Source: Mesorhizobium opportunistum WSM2075 (lineage in GTDB: Bacteria; Pseudomonadota; Alphaproteobacteria; Rhizobiales; Rhizobiaceae). From it: a DNA stretch of 64,000 nucleotides. This document shows, piece by piece, positions 51,241 through 60,409 of this stretch. The position numbers and the translations under genes were made by a program. Where the stretch lies: positions 4,716,001-4,780,000 of the forward strand of contig NC_015675.1 in assembly GCF_000176035.2 (NCBI RefSeq). Reading direction: 5' to 3'. A model generated the notes under the pieces. That model ran no database searches and was not told the origin of the DNA. It saw only the letters and a program-made list of their open reading frames with translations. The stretch's first letter is position 1. Each line of letters begins with the position of its first letter.

Positions 51241-51726
51241 TCATGATTTGGCATCAGGCGGCGTGTAGGGTCCGCCAGGCACACCCCAGCCCCAGGTCGG
51301 CATCGGTTCGGTTTCCGGGTCGCAGGTCTCGCCGAGATTGGAATTCATCTTGGCCAGCCGCGATCCCCACTCCACATAGCCCATGAAGGCTGAACGGAAT
51401 TCGGGATCGTCGGGCAGGCCGACGGCATCGGCGGCGTCTGCCAGGAGGTTGATCCAGCGGCGGCGCTGTTCCTCAGTCAGATGCTTGCCCAGGTGATGCA
51501 TGACCATTTCGCGGTGCCCGCCATGCTGTTCGCTATAGGTTTTCGGCCCGCCGAAAACCTCGCCGATGAAAGCGGCGACATGGGCGGGATGGTCGGGCGA
51601 CATGGTCTTGAACACCGGCCCGACGATCGGATCCTGCGCCACCTTGTCATAGAAGGTCTGCGTCAGCCGGTTCAGCGCCTCGCTGCCGCCGGCCCATTCG
51701 TAGAGTGTCGGGACGTTCTTGCGCAT
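51241..51726 (-). CDS. Group II truncated haemoglobin
   Basis: A 161-residue haem protein of the two-over-two globin fold, possibly handling NO or oxygen. TLYEWAGGSEALNRLTQTFYDKV opens the fold. MVMHHLGKHLTEEQRRRW holds the likely haem-binding His78 and the group II Trp91. The ~35-residue C-terminal tail, rich in Pro, Gly and Trp, is beyond the globin core. AGGTGA precedes the ATG at 51726. Confidence 0.88.
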   Translation of the reverse strand: MRKNVPTLYEWAGGSEALNRLTQTFYDKVAQDPIVGPVFKTMSPDHPAHVAAFIGEVFGGPKTYSEQHGGHREMVMHHLGKHLTEEQRRRWINLLADAADAVGLPDDPEFRSAFMGYVEWGSRLAKMNSNLGETCDPETEPMPTWGWGVPGGPYTPPDAKS

Positions 51727-51815
51727 CAGAGTTCACCTGTCCTGGCTGCCCGAGAACAATAGCGGAAAGCCCTCGCTCTGCTCAACCTGCCCCGATGGCC
51801 AGCCAGCCTGCGCGA

Positions 51816-53486
51816 CTACAGTTTCGCCGGCGTCTCGGCTTCGGCATTGGCTGACGGCGTAACCCTGCAATTGTCCGGTTTCGCTGCCGCCCTGCATATG
51901 GTGGCACCTGTCAGTTCGTCGGCGGACTGACGCCCGGTCGCCAGCCCGAGCCTCAGCGCCGTGTCTCGATCGAGCTGCGTTTGGCCCGATGAGCGCTGCA
52001 TGGCCTCGAACAGGCCAGGCCCGATCGCCATCTCCTCAAGATACGCCTTGACCTTCTCCTCCTGTCCGAGCGCCTGCACGCTGAGGCGCGCATCCGGCCC
52101 AATCAGGCGCCTGATGCCGCCGGCGACCACGATCGGACAGACCGAGGCGCATTCACCTTCCGTATCGATGGTCAGCCCGGTGTGGGCGCCATCCCTGGCC
52201 AGGCAGTCCAGGGAGGGACCGCAGTCGACGAAATCCGTGCGGGCGACGACGACATCGAGCTTATGCTCCCGGATCGTCCTGCCGACGGCGAGAGCGCCGT
52301 CGACATCGCCGCCTCGCGAGCTGATCACGATCGGCAGCCGCCGCCCACCGGCGGCATCGAGCGCCTGGCGCAGCCTTTCCGGCGTCTGTGCGGTGATCGA
52401 CCCTTCGGCGGAGATCCATTCCGGGCAGTCGGGATTGCACAGCGGATTGCTGCCGCGCACAAGCACGAAGCGCATATCCGCTTCCTTCGGCGGCATGCCT
52501 TCAGCCGGCTGAGGCACGGCAGGCCTGGCCCCGGCGGTCGGGGCGCCGGCGGTGTCCTTGCCTGCCGGTACCTGCCGGCAGTTCGCCTGCGGCTGCTCCA
52601 GCCTGCAGACGGTCCCCCCGGTCATGACATCGACGCTGTCCAGGCTGGTGACGAGTTTCATGCGCAGCATGGCATCGAGGGCAATCTGCCGGATGTCGCT
52701 GGCCTGCGTCTGCTTCATCGTCTCGAGCACGTCCTGGTCGACGCCCATTTCCTTCAGATAGGCGGCAAGGCGTTTCTCGACCCCCTTGCTCATTTCGTAG
52801 GTCTTGTAGCTGCCGGCGTTCTTTCGGCTGACGATCCTGGTGCTGATGATCTTCTTCTTGCCGTTCACGATCCGGTAGGTGGTCCGGTAGACCAGCCTCG
52901 TCCGCTGGAAGGTGGTTGTGATCTGGTGGACACCGAGATAGGCGAAATCGCCGACCACGCGGCGGACACCGCCGGAAAACATCAGCGGACAGGCCGAATT
53001 GCACATGGCGCCGCTGTCATAGGCCATGCCGAAATAGCCGGCTGCCTTACCGTCCTTGTTCTTGCCGTCCTTGTCCGTGCAGTTCTTCATCCGCGGCTCG
53101 CAGCCGGTGAAGACGGTCGTGCCGACGGCGGCATCGAGCTTGTTCTTGCGGATCAGCCGGCCAAGCGTCAGCGCCGCGTCGACATTGCCGCCGGGGGAAT
53201 TGACGACGACCGGCAGTTGCCGGCCGGCGAGCGTCTTGAGTGCGCGCTTGAACAAGGCCGGCGTGCCAGCCTCGATGGTGCCTTCCGCCGATATCCATTC
53301 CGGACAGTTGGGCTCGCAGCCCGGCGCACTGCTGCGCACGACGGCGAACCGCATCGGCGGGATATCCGGCTGCTCCTCCTCGGCCTGAGCCGCACAGACA
53401 GGCAGCGCCACGGCAAGCAACAGCACGAGGCGGGCCAGCGCCCGCAACCACCATGCCTGTCCATCGAAACGACGCCCTGGAACCAC
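51816..53486 (-). CDS. Secreted protein with two tandem ClpP-like (COG3904) domains
   Basis: About 556 residues with a signal peptide (roughly 1-35) and two repeats. Each begins with a C..NCPEWISAEG.I segment (at 57-71, and about 349-364) and shares GR.LP....GG.VD.AL..GR.IR..KLD. Domain 1 has a ClpP-like layout: NSPGG at 96-100, Ser164 in CNSACPL, and a VHQ histidine after it. Domain 2 has Ser448 in CASVCPI, but the VHQ position reads VQA. Extra cysteines suggest disulfides in the periplasm. The start is uncertain: the frame is open to 53702, but that crosses the tuf terminator. I chose GTG at 53486, 11 bp after GGGAG. Protease activity is inference. Confidence 0.75.
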   Translation of the reverse strand: MVPGRRFDGQAWWLRALARLVLLLAVALPVCAAQAEEEQPDIPPMRFAVVRSSAPGCEPNCPEWISAEGTIEAGTPALFKRALKTLAGRQLPVVVNSPGGNVDAALTLGRLIRKNKLDAAVGTTVFTGCEPRMKNCTDKDGKNKDGKAAGYFGMAYDSGAMCNSACPLMFSGGVRRVVGDFAYLGVHQITTTFQRTRLVYRTTYRIVNGKKKIISTRIVSRKNAGSYKTYEMSKGVEKRLAAYLKEMGVDQDVLETMKQTQASDIRQIALDAMLRMKLVTSLDSVDVMTGGTVCRLEQPQANCRQVPAGKDTAGAPTAGARPAVPQPAEGMPPKEADMRFVLVRGSNPLCNPDCPEWISAEGSITAQTPERLRQALDAAGGRRLPIVISSRGGDVDGALAVGRTIREHKLDVVVARTDFVDCGPSLDCLARDGAHTGLTIDTEGECASVCPIVVAGGIRRLIGPDARLSVQALGQEEKVKAYLEEMAIGPGLFEAMQRSSGQTQLDRDTALRLGLATGRQSADELTGATICRAAAKPDNCRVTPSANAEAETPAKL

Positions 53487-53592
53487 TCTTGGCCAAGCTC
53501 CCTCGGTGCAACCTATACTAGTTGCGGCGATGGCGCTTGCAACAGCTTTCAGCGGCCGGCAAATGCGCCTCTCACGCGGCCATGATGGAAAC

Positions 53593-53621
53593 AAAAAGGG
53601 CGGCCCGAAGACCGCCCTTTT
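53593..53621 (-). terminator. Terminator after tuf copy 2
   Basis: On the minus strand AAAAGGGCGG and CCGCCCTTTT pair around an 8-base loop and end in a T run. It lies ~30 bp past the tuf stop. Confidence 0.9.
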
Positions 53622-53649
53622 CTTATCTGACCGGCAGTAGCCGGATCGA

Positions 53650-54825
<1,176 letters not shown>

Positions 54826-54869
54826 AGTCTCTTTCCTTGGACGGCCTTGACCTTCAGTTCAGTCGAATG

Positions 54870-54901
54870 CGGGGCGATTAGCGACAAAGGCCAAAAAACA
54901 C
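54870..54901 (-). promoter_or_regulatory. Candidate promoter of tuf copy 2
   Basis: On the minus strand a TTGTGT-like -35 and a TAATCG-like -10 are about 17 bp apart, with a T-rich spacer. It lies 45-75 bp before the tuf ATG. Weak match; tentative. Confidence 0.3.
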
Positions 54902-55118
54902 AAGCGTCTTTTGGCCGGGTGCCGTCTCACTCAGTCCGAACCTGGGATCCGATTGCGGGGATGTGGCGCTGATATAGGTAGGCCCTGGACGGAATGAAAT
55001 GGGTGAAAGCCGGGTCGATCGGGCCGCCCCGGCGGCCTCATGCCCGCCAATCCGTGTCCGCTTCACGGCCCGTCGATGGCCCATTGCGGTCGTCATCGAG
55101 CTCTGATCTCCTGACCCG

Positions 55119-56006
55119 ATGCATTTCCTTCCGACGACCGTTCGCGGCCCACTGTTCATGATCATCTCGACCGGGTCGTATCTCGTCAACGATACGATGA
55201 TGAAACTCGCGACCGCCGGGCTGCCGTCCTACGAGGTGCTGTTCCTGCGCGGTGTCGCGGCGGCGCTCTGGGGGTTTCCGCTGCTGTTCGCGCTTGGCTA
55301 CGGCAAACAGATCCCGCTGATCTTCGACAGACGCGTGCTGGGCAGGAACCTGCTCGAGATGGCGGCGATCCTCTGTTATGTCGTGGCGCTCGCCAACATG
55401 CAGATCGCGGATTCCACCGCGCTCGGACAGATAACGCCGCTCCTGATGCTGGTCGGCTCGTCGATCCTGTTTGGCGAGCGCATCGGCGGCCTGCGCATGG
55501 CGCTGATCGGGCTCGGCTTCATCGGCGCGCTGATGGTGGCGCAGCCGACGATGCAAGGCATTTCGGTCTACGCTCTGCTGGCGCTCGGCAATGCGGCGCT
55601 GGCGGCGGCGCGCGACCTTGCCGGCAGGCGGGTCTCGGCCGAGGTGCCGGGGATGATCGTGGCGATCTCCGCCGTCGTGGTGGTGCTGATCGGCGCCGGC
55701 GCCGCGCATCTGGTTTCCGAGCGCTGGGTGATGCCGGAGGCACGTCACCTGCTGCTGATGGCCGGCGCCGGGTTTTTCCTGATCTTCGGCCATTTCTTCA
55801 TCTTCATGGCCTACCGCGTCGGGCCGACCAGCGCGGTGGCGCCGTTCTATTATTGCTTCACCGTCTGGGCCGTCATTTCGGGACTGCTGGTGTTCGGACA
55901 ATTCCCCAATGTGCTGGCCGTCTGCGGCATCCTGCTGGTGGTGGGCAGCGGGCTGACCATCGTGTCACTGGACCAACGCAAGCGCCGGCTGGCCGTGGTC
56001 GCGTAG
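55119..56006 (+). CDS. DMT (EamA) family transporter
   Basis: A 295-residue inner-membrane protein with about ten helices in two EamA repeats, the first ending near residue 140. LANMQIADSTALGQITPLLMLVGSSILFGERIG is the typical end of repeat 1. The substrate is unknown. There is no strong ribosome-binding site at the ATG at 55119, so the start is moderately certain. It lies after tuf copy 2 on the other strand. Confidence 0.87.
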   Translation: MHFLPTTVRGPLFMIISTGSYLVNDTMMKLATAGLPSYEVLFLRGVAAALWGFPLLFALGYGKQIPLIFDRRVLGRNLLEMAAILCYVVALANMQIADSTALGQITPLLMLVGSSILFGERIGGLRMALIGLGFIGALMVAQPTMQGISVYALLALGNAALAAARDLAGRRVSAEVPGMIVAISAVVVVLIGAGAAHLVSERWVMPEARHLLLMAGAGFFLIFGHFFIFMAYRVGPTSAVAPFYYCFTVWAVISGLLVFGQFPNVLAVCGILLVVGSGLTIVSLDQRKRRLAVVA

Positions 56007-56095
56007 CCATTGCTCGCACTACGACGCCAGGACGCCGGTCACCGGCCCCGAAACAAGCTGGTGACCGGCAAGCAAAAAAGGCGCGTGCGTTCCGG

Positions 56096-56353
56096 CTAAA
56101 GCGTCCTGCGTCCGCTGAACTGATGGTAGGCCCACAGCACGACCACGGCGCCAACCACGGCGACGATCAGGCTGGAGATGTTGAGACCGGTGACACCCAC
56201 GCCAAAGATCTGGCTGCAGATCACGCCGCCGACGATGGCGCCGACAATGCCGAGCACGATATCCATGATCAGGCCCTGGCCGGTCTTGTTGACGATCTTG
56301 CTGCCCAGGAAGCCGGCGATAGCGCCGAGAATGATCCAGCTGATGATACCCAT
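56096..56353 (-). CDS. GlsB/YeaQ/YmgE family stress membrane protein
   Basis: An 85-residue inner-membrane protein with three hydrophobic segments and Gly-rich helices (IILGAIAGFLGSKIV, IVLGIVGAIVGGVICSQIFG). Family members are induced by stress and were once annotated as transglycosylase-associated; the function is unclear. I start at the ATG at 56353 (MGIISWIILGAIAG). Confidence 0.88.
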   Translation of the reverse strand: MGIISWIILGAIAGFLGSKIVNKTGQGLIMDIVLGIVGAIVGGVICSQIFGVGVTGLNISSLIVAVVGAVVVLWAYHQFSGRRTL

Positions 56354-56484
56354 TTTTTTCCTCTCCATCCCTCGCCAGCGCGACATTTTCATATGATTGT
56401 CAAAAGCTCAAGCCAGCTTGAAATTCCGCCCGAATGCGCCATTGTGGAAGCTGGGCTGGGCTTGGTTGAGATGGAGGATCCACT

Positions 56485-56949
56485 ATGGGACTTTTTGACA
56501 ACGCCGTTCCCGGCGGCAACATCACCAAACCGCTGATGATCGCACTCGGCGCGTTGCTGGTCGGAAAAATGCTGAGCGGCAGAAGTGCCGAACAGCCGGA
56601 TCAACCCGAAGCTGCCGCTCCACCCGCCCCCGTACCGACCGAAGCCACCGCCAGTGACGGCGGCCTGCTCGGTGGCCTCGGCGGCCTGCTCGACAAGCTC
56701 AGGGATGCCGGTCACGGCAACACCGCCGACTCCTGGGTCGGCACCGGGCAGAACCAGTCGATCAACGCCAATGATCTCGGCAATGCGATTGGACCCCAAA
56801 TTATCCGCGAGATCGCGCAACGGACCGGCATGAACGAGCAGGAACTGCTCAAGCAACTGTCCACGGCCCTGCCCGGCATCGTCGACAAGCTGACGCCGAA
56901 CGGCCAAGTGCCGCAGCAGCACCAGGTGGCGTCCGCGTTCAACAGCTGA
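56485..56949 (+). CDS. YidB family (DUF937) protein
   Basis: A 154-residue protein with MGLFDNAV at the N-terminus, an Ala/Pro linker (about 38-55), then GGLLGGLGGLLDKLRDAGHGNTADSWVGTGQNQSI and a C-terminal helical domain, a typical YidB/DUF937 layout. Function unknown; in other bacteria it is a small, abundant, stress-related protein. GGAGG lies just upstream of the ATG. Confidence 0.88.
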   Translation: MGLFDNAVPGGNITKPLMIALGALLVGKMLSGRSAEQPDQPEAAAPPAPVPTEATASDGGLLGGLGGLLDKLRDAGHGNTADSWVGTGQNQSINANDLGNAIGPQIIREIAQRTGMNEQELLKQLSTALPGIVDKLTPNGQVPQQHQVASAFNS

Positions 56950-57037
56950 CGCGGGCGGAGACGATCGGAGCGCTGCGCGCATCGCGCAGTGTTCCGGCTT
57001 GCAGGTGGTTGCGATGGAATTCTGGGCGATGGAAATC

Positions 57038-57111
57038 TGGAGCGGGTAGCGGGAATCGAACCCGCATATTCAGCTTGGAAGGCTGCTGCTCTACCACTGA
57101 GCTATACCCGC
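57038..57111 (-). tRNA. tRNA-Gly (TCC anticodon)
   Basis: The 74-nt cloverleaf on the minus strand has acceptor arms GCGGGTA and TACCCGC, anticodon loop CTTCCAA, T-loop TCGATTC and an encoded CCA. One outer pair of the anticodon stem is mismatched, as in related tRNA-Gly genes. Confidence 0.96.
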
Positions 57112-57140
57112 GCCTTGCACTGAAGTACCGGATTCATCCG

Positions 57141-57159
57141 AAAAGCGCCATGCGCTTTT
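57141..57159 (-). terminator. Small hairpin between tRNA-Tyr and tRNA-Gly
   Basis: AAAAGCGC and GCGCTTTT pair around CAT. On the minus strand the right arm ends in four T, so it may be a weak terminator or a processing signal between the two tRNAs. Confidence 0.45.
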
Positions 57160-57202
57160 CGCCTCCGATGCTCTTCGCGTTTCAGGGCTTCCGGGCCGGC
57201 AG

Positions 57203-57287
57203 TGGTGGAGAGGGTTGGATTCGAACCAACGTAGGCTAAGCCAACGGATTTACAGTCCGTCCCCTTTAACCACTCGGGCACCTCTCC
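57203..57287 (-). tRNA. tRNA-Tyr (GTA anticodon)
   Basis: The 85-nt gene on the minus strand has acceptor arms GGAGAGG and CCTCTCC, anticodon loop CTGTAAA and the long variable arm of class II tRNAs. CCA is encoded. Confidence 0.96.
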
Positions 57288-57487
57288 AGTCTGCCGCCGG
57301 AGCCATGCAACGAGGCATTCTTGCCGATCCGGACCCGAGATAGATGTCTTCTCCGAAATCAGCGAAGCGCCTTATGGCGGCAAGGCCAGTGGGTGTCAAC
57401 CGCGCAGCCGGGCTTTTTCGAACTTGTTCGCCGACTGCGGCGACGGGCCGTATCCCTGGCCGCCGCAGACGGCTATAGAAGCCGACC

Positions 57488-58336
57488 ATGAGCAACAAGA
57501 CCAACACTCCGAAAGACACCCATTACGCCAAGCTGCGCCGCGCCTTTCGCGACGAGAAGAGCGGCGGCGCGCCGGCATTCAAGCCACGTCAGCCTGTCCC
57601 CCCGGGCGAAAACGCAGGCGATGGCCTGGTGCGGCTCTATGGCCTGCACACGGTGCGGGCGGCGCTCGACAATCCACGGCGCCGGATCAAGAAAATGCTG
57701 GTGACGCGCAATGCGGCCGAGCGTCTTGAAATTGCCGATCTCGCCGCCCTGCCGTTCTCGGCCGAACTGGTCGAGCCCAGGGATATCGACAAGATCACCG
57801 GATCGGACGCCGTGCATCAGGGTGTGCTGATCGAGGCGGAGCCGCTGAAGCCCAAACGCCTCGACGCGCTGGGCGACACGAAACTGGTGCTGGTGCTCGA
57901 CCAGGTCACCGATCCGCACAATGTCGGCGCCATCCTGCGCTCGGCGGTCGCCTTCGGCGCCGGCGCGCTGATCACCACGGCACGCCACAGCCCGCAGGAA
58001 TCGGGCGTGCTGGCGAAATCCGCTTCCGGCGCGCTGGAGCATATCGACCAGATCGAGGTCAAAAACCTCGCCGACGCGCTCGGGCAGCTGCACGAGGCCG
58101 GCTTCCAGACCATCGGGCTCGATTCGGATGGGCCGGCGGAACTCGAAACCAGCTTTGCGGGAGACAGGGTCGCGCTGGTGCTCGGCGCCGAAGGCAAGGG
58201 CCTGCGCCAGAAGACGCGCGAGACGGTGACGACGCTGGCCCGGCTCGATATGCCCGGCGCAATCAGATCGCTCAACGTGTCGAACGCCGCGGCGGTGAGC
58301 CTCTACGCGGCACGGGCGTTCCTGAAGCGCGACTGA
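57488..58336 (+). CDS. rlmB: SpoU-family 23S rRNA ribose methyltransferase, RlmB-like
   Basis: A 282-residue enzyme that adds a 2'-O-methyl group to 23S rRNA, G2251 in Escherichia coli RlmB. An N-terminal rRNA-binding domain (about 50-130) is followed by the knotted SPOUT domain. Its motifs are LDQVTDPHNVGAILRSA, LGAEGKGLR and IRSLNVSNAAAVSLY. The first ~45 residues are a basic, disordered-looking extension. It could instead be another TrmH-family enzyme. Confidence 0.85.
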   Translation: MSNKTNTPKDTHYAKLRRAFRDEKSGGAPAFKPRQPVPPGENAGDGLVRLYGLHTVRAALDNPRRRIKKMLVTRNAAERLEIADLAALPFSAELVEPRDIDKITGSDAVHQGVLIEAEPLKPKRLDALGDTKLVLVLDQVTDPHNVGAILRSAVAFGAGALITTARHSPQESGVLAKSASGALEHIDQIEVKNLADALGQLHEAGFQTIGLDSDGPAELETSFAGDRVALVLGAEGKGLRQKTRETVTTLARLDMPGAIRSLNVSNAAAVSLYAARAFLKRD

Positions 58337-58374
58337 GCCGGAGGCGACAGTTCCGTCGCCGATCTGAACGAGAA

Positions 58375-58405
58375 ACGGGTCCCGGCGATGGTCGCGGGAA
58401 CCCGT
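58375..58405. terminator. Imperfect hairpin between convergent genes
   Basis: Outer ACGGGT and ACCCGT arms with inner GCGA/TCGC pairing give a long, slightly mismatched stem, and T-rich bases follow on each strand. It lies between rlmB and glxR, where a two-way terminator is expected. Confidence 0.5.
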
Positions 58406-58461
58406 TCTTCGACAGGAAAGGGAGCTGGCGGCCTGGGAACGTTATACCGCCCTCTCCCGAC

Positions 58462-59379
58462 CTATGCCGCTTTGCCTTTGGCCTCGGCCGCCTCGCCGCC
58501 GACCTCGAAATCGGCCATCCGCTCAAGCGCCCTGACCAGCGCCGAGTGATCCTCCTTCGCGCCGCCATTGGCGGCGCAGGAATTGAACAGTTGCTGGGTG
58601 GTCGAGGTGTTGGGCAGCGACACGCCAAGCGCCTTGGCGCCTTCCAGCGCCAGGTTGAGGTCCTTCTGGTGCAATTCGATGCGGAACCCCGGCGCGAAGC
58701 TGCGCTTGACCATGCGCTCGCCATGCACTTCGAGGATGCGCGAGGCCGCCAGACCGCCCATCAGCGCCTGCCTGACCTTGGCCGGATCGGCGCCGGCTTT
58801 TGAAGCAAAAACAAGAGCTTCGGCGACGGCTTCAATGGTCAGCGCGACGACGATCTGGTTGGCGACCTTGGTGGTCTGGCCGACGCCGTTCGGCCCGACC
58901 AAAGTGACGTTCTTGCCCATCTTCTCGAACACCGGCCTGGCTCGTTCAAAAGCCTTTTCCTCGCCGCCGACCATGATGGTGAGCGACGCCGCCTTGGCGC
59001 CGACCTCACCGCCCGAGACTGGCGCGTCGAGATAGTCGCAACCGAGCGCATTGATCTTCTGGGCGAAGGTCTTGGTCTCGATCGGCGAGATCGAACTCAT
59101 GTCGATGACCAGCTTGCCCTTCGAAAGGCCGGAGGCGACGCCGTTGTCGCCGAACAGCACTTCGGCCACCTGCGGCGTGTCGGGCACCATCAGGATGACG
59201 ATGTCGGCAGCCTTGGCCACGGCTGCATGGCCGGTCACGGTCTTCAGGCCCTTGGCCACGAGATCCGCCGGCGGCTTGGAGCGGTGATCGCTGGCGATGA
59301 CCTTGTAGCCAGAATCCAGCAGATGCCCCGCCATCGGCGCGCCCATGATGCCGAGACCGATGAAGCCTATGGTTTCCAT
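58462..59379 (-). CDS. glxR: 2-hydroxy-3-oxopropionate (tartronate semialdehyde) reductase
   Basis: Reduces tartronate semialdehyde to D-glycerate with NAD(P)H, the last step of this operon's pathway. It has 305 residues of the beta-hydroxyacid dehydrogenase family. GFIGLGIMGAPMAGHL at 5-20 binds the cofactor, DAPVSGG is at 118-124 and Lys171 (QTTKVANQ) is catalytic. AAGGAG precedes the ATG at 59379. The name could equally be garR; the operon context points to glxR. Confidence 0.93.
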   Translation of the reverse strand: METIGFIGLGIMGAPMAGHLLDSGYKVIASDHRSKPPADLVAKGLKTVTGHAAVAKAADIVILMVPDTPQVAEVLFGDNGVASGLSKGKLVIDMSSISPIETKTFAQKINALGCDYLDAPVSGGEVGAKAASLTIMVGGEEKAFERARPVFEKMGKNVTLVGPNGVGQTTKVANQIVVALTIEAVAEALVFASKAGADPAKVRQALMGGLAASRILEVHGERMVKRSFAPGFRIELHQKDLNLALEGAKALGVSLPNTSTTQQLFNSCAANGGAKEDHSALVRALERMADFEVGGEAAEAKGKAA

Positions 59380-59412
59380 TGTGGTTCTCCTTTGTGAAGG
59401 CAGCGTTCTGTC

Positions 59413-59571
59413 GCGCCCCCTCTGGCCTGCCGGCCATCTCCCCCACAGGTGGGGAGATTGGCTGTTTCGGCGCCTCGCTCATCTTGCAACGTTGGAGATT
59501 GGCGAAAGCCGAGATGACATTCGATCTCCCCCCCTTGTGGGGGAGATGGCCGGCAGGCCAGAGGGGGGCGC
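59413..59571. repeat. Long palindromic intergenic element
   Basis: Outer arms of 34-35 bp (59413-59446 and 59537-59571) are complementary with a single-base length difference. Each arm ends in its own smaller hairpin (CTCCCC/GGGGAG type). The layout suits the RIME-like mosaic elements of Rhizobiales. It sits in the hyi-glxR spacer, inside a likely operon. Confidence 0.85.
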
Positions 59572-59601
59572 CAAGGAACAGGACTTCGACTGCGATAGTC
59601 G

Positions 59602-60399
59602 TTAAGCCGCCGCACTGCCCTGCCCGGTCAGGTCCCGGAACCAGGCCAGCCCGGCTTCCGTGCCGGCCTTCGGCTTGTATTCCGCCCCGATCCAGCCGGA
59701 ATAGCCGATGCGGTCGATGTGGTCGTAGAGGAAGGGATAGTTGATCTCGCCCGTCCCCGGCTCGTGACGGCCGGGATTGTCCGCAAGCTGGATATGCGCG
59801 ATGCGGCCGAGGTTTGCCTCGATTTTACGGGCGAGATCCCCCTCCATGATCTGCATGTGATAGATGTCATATTGCAGGAACAGGTTTTTCGAGCCGATAC
59901 GGTCAATGAGGTCGAGCGCCTGATCCGAGTGGTTGAGGAAGAAGCCTGGGATGTCGCGGGTGTTGATCGGTTCGATCAGCAGCCTGATGCCCGCCTGCTC
60001 CAGCTTTTCCGCCGCGAAGGCGAGGTTTTCGGCGAAAACATCCTCGAGCACCTTGCGATCGGCGCCGACAGGCGCGATGCCGGCCAGGCAGTTGACCTGC
60101 GGACAATCGAGCGCCTGCGCATAGGTGATCGCCTTGGCGATGCCCTGGCGGAATTCCGGCACACGGTCCGGCAGCACGGCGATGCCGCGCTCGCCCTTGC
60201 CCCAGTCGCCCGCCGGAAGGTTGAAGAGCACCTGTGTCAGGCCGTTCTTCTTCAGCCTCGCGGCCACCACCTCGGGTGCATGATCGTACGGACCGATATA
60301 TTCGACGCCCTTGAAGCCGGCGCGGGCGGCTGCATCGAAGCGGTCCAGGAAATCGTGCTCGCCAAAGAGCATCGAAAGATTGGCTGAAAAACGCGGCAT
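59602..60399 (-). CDS. hyi: Hydroxypyruvate isomerase
   Basis: Interconverts hydroxypyruvate and tartronate semialdehyde in glyoxylate metabolism. A 265-residue TIM-barrel of the xylose isomerase-like family. Glu143 (LIEPINTRDIPG) and Glu240 (GAEYKPK) are the expected metal and catalytic glutamates. AGGAG lies just before the ATG at 60399. It follows gcl by 10 bp. Confidence 0.93.
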   Translation of the reverse strand: MPRFSANLSMLFGEHDFLDRFDAAARAGFKGVEYIGPYDHAPEVVAARLKKNGLTQVLFNLPAGDWGKGERGIAVLPDRVPEFRQGIAKAITYAQALDCPQVNCLAGIAPVGADRKVLEDVFAENLAFAAEKLEQAGIRLLIEPINTRDIPGFFLNHSDQALDLIDRIGSKNLFLQYDIYHMQIMEGDLARKIEANLGRIAHIQLADNPGRHEPGTGEINYPFLYDHIDRIGYSGWIGAEYKPKAGTEAGLAWFRDLTGQGSAAA

Positions 60400-60409
60400 T
60401 CTTTTTCTC

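Noticed and set aside
55038..55901. 287-codon minus-strand frame opposite the EamA transporter
   Set aside because: Its composition is Arg/His/Gln-rich with no hydrophobic core, and it overlaps a clear membrane protein.
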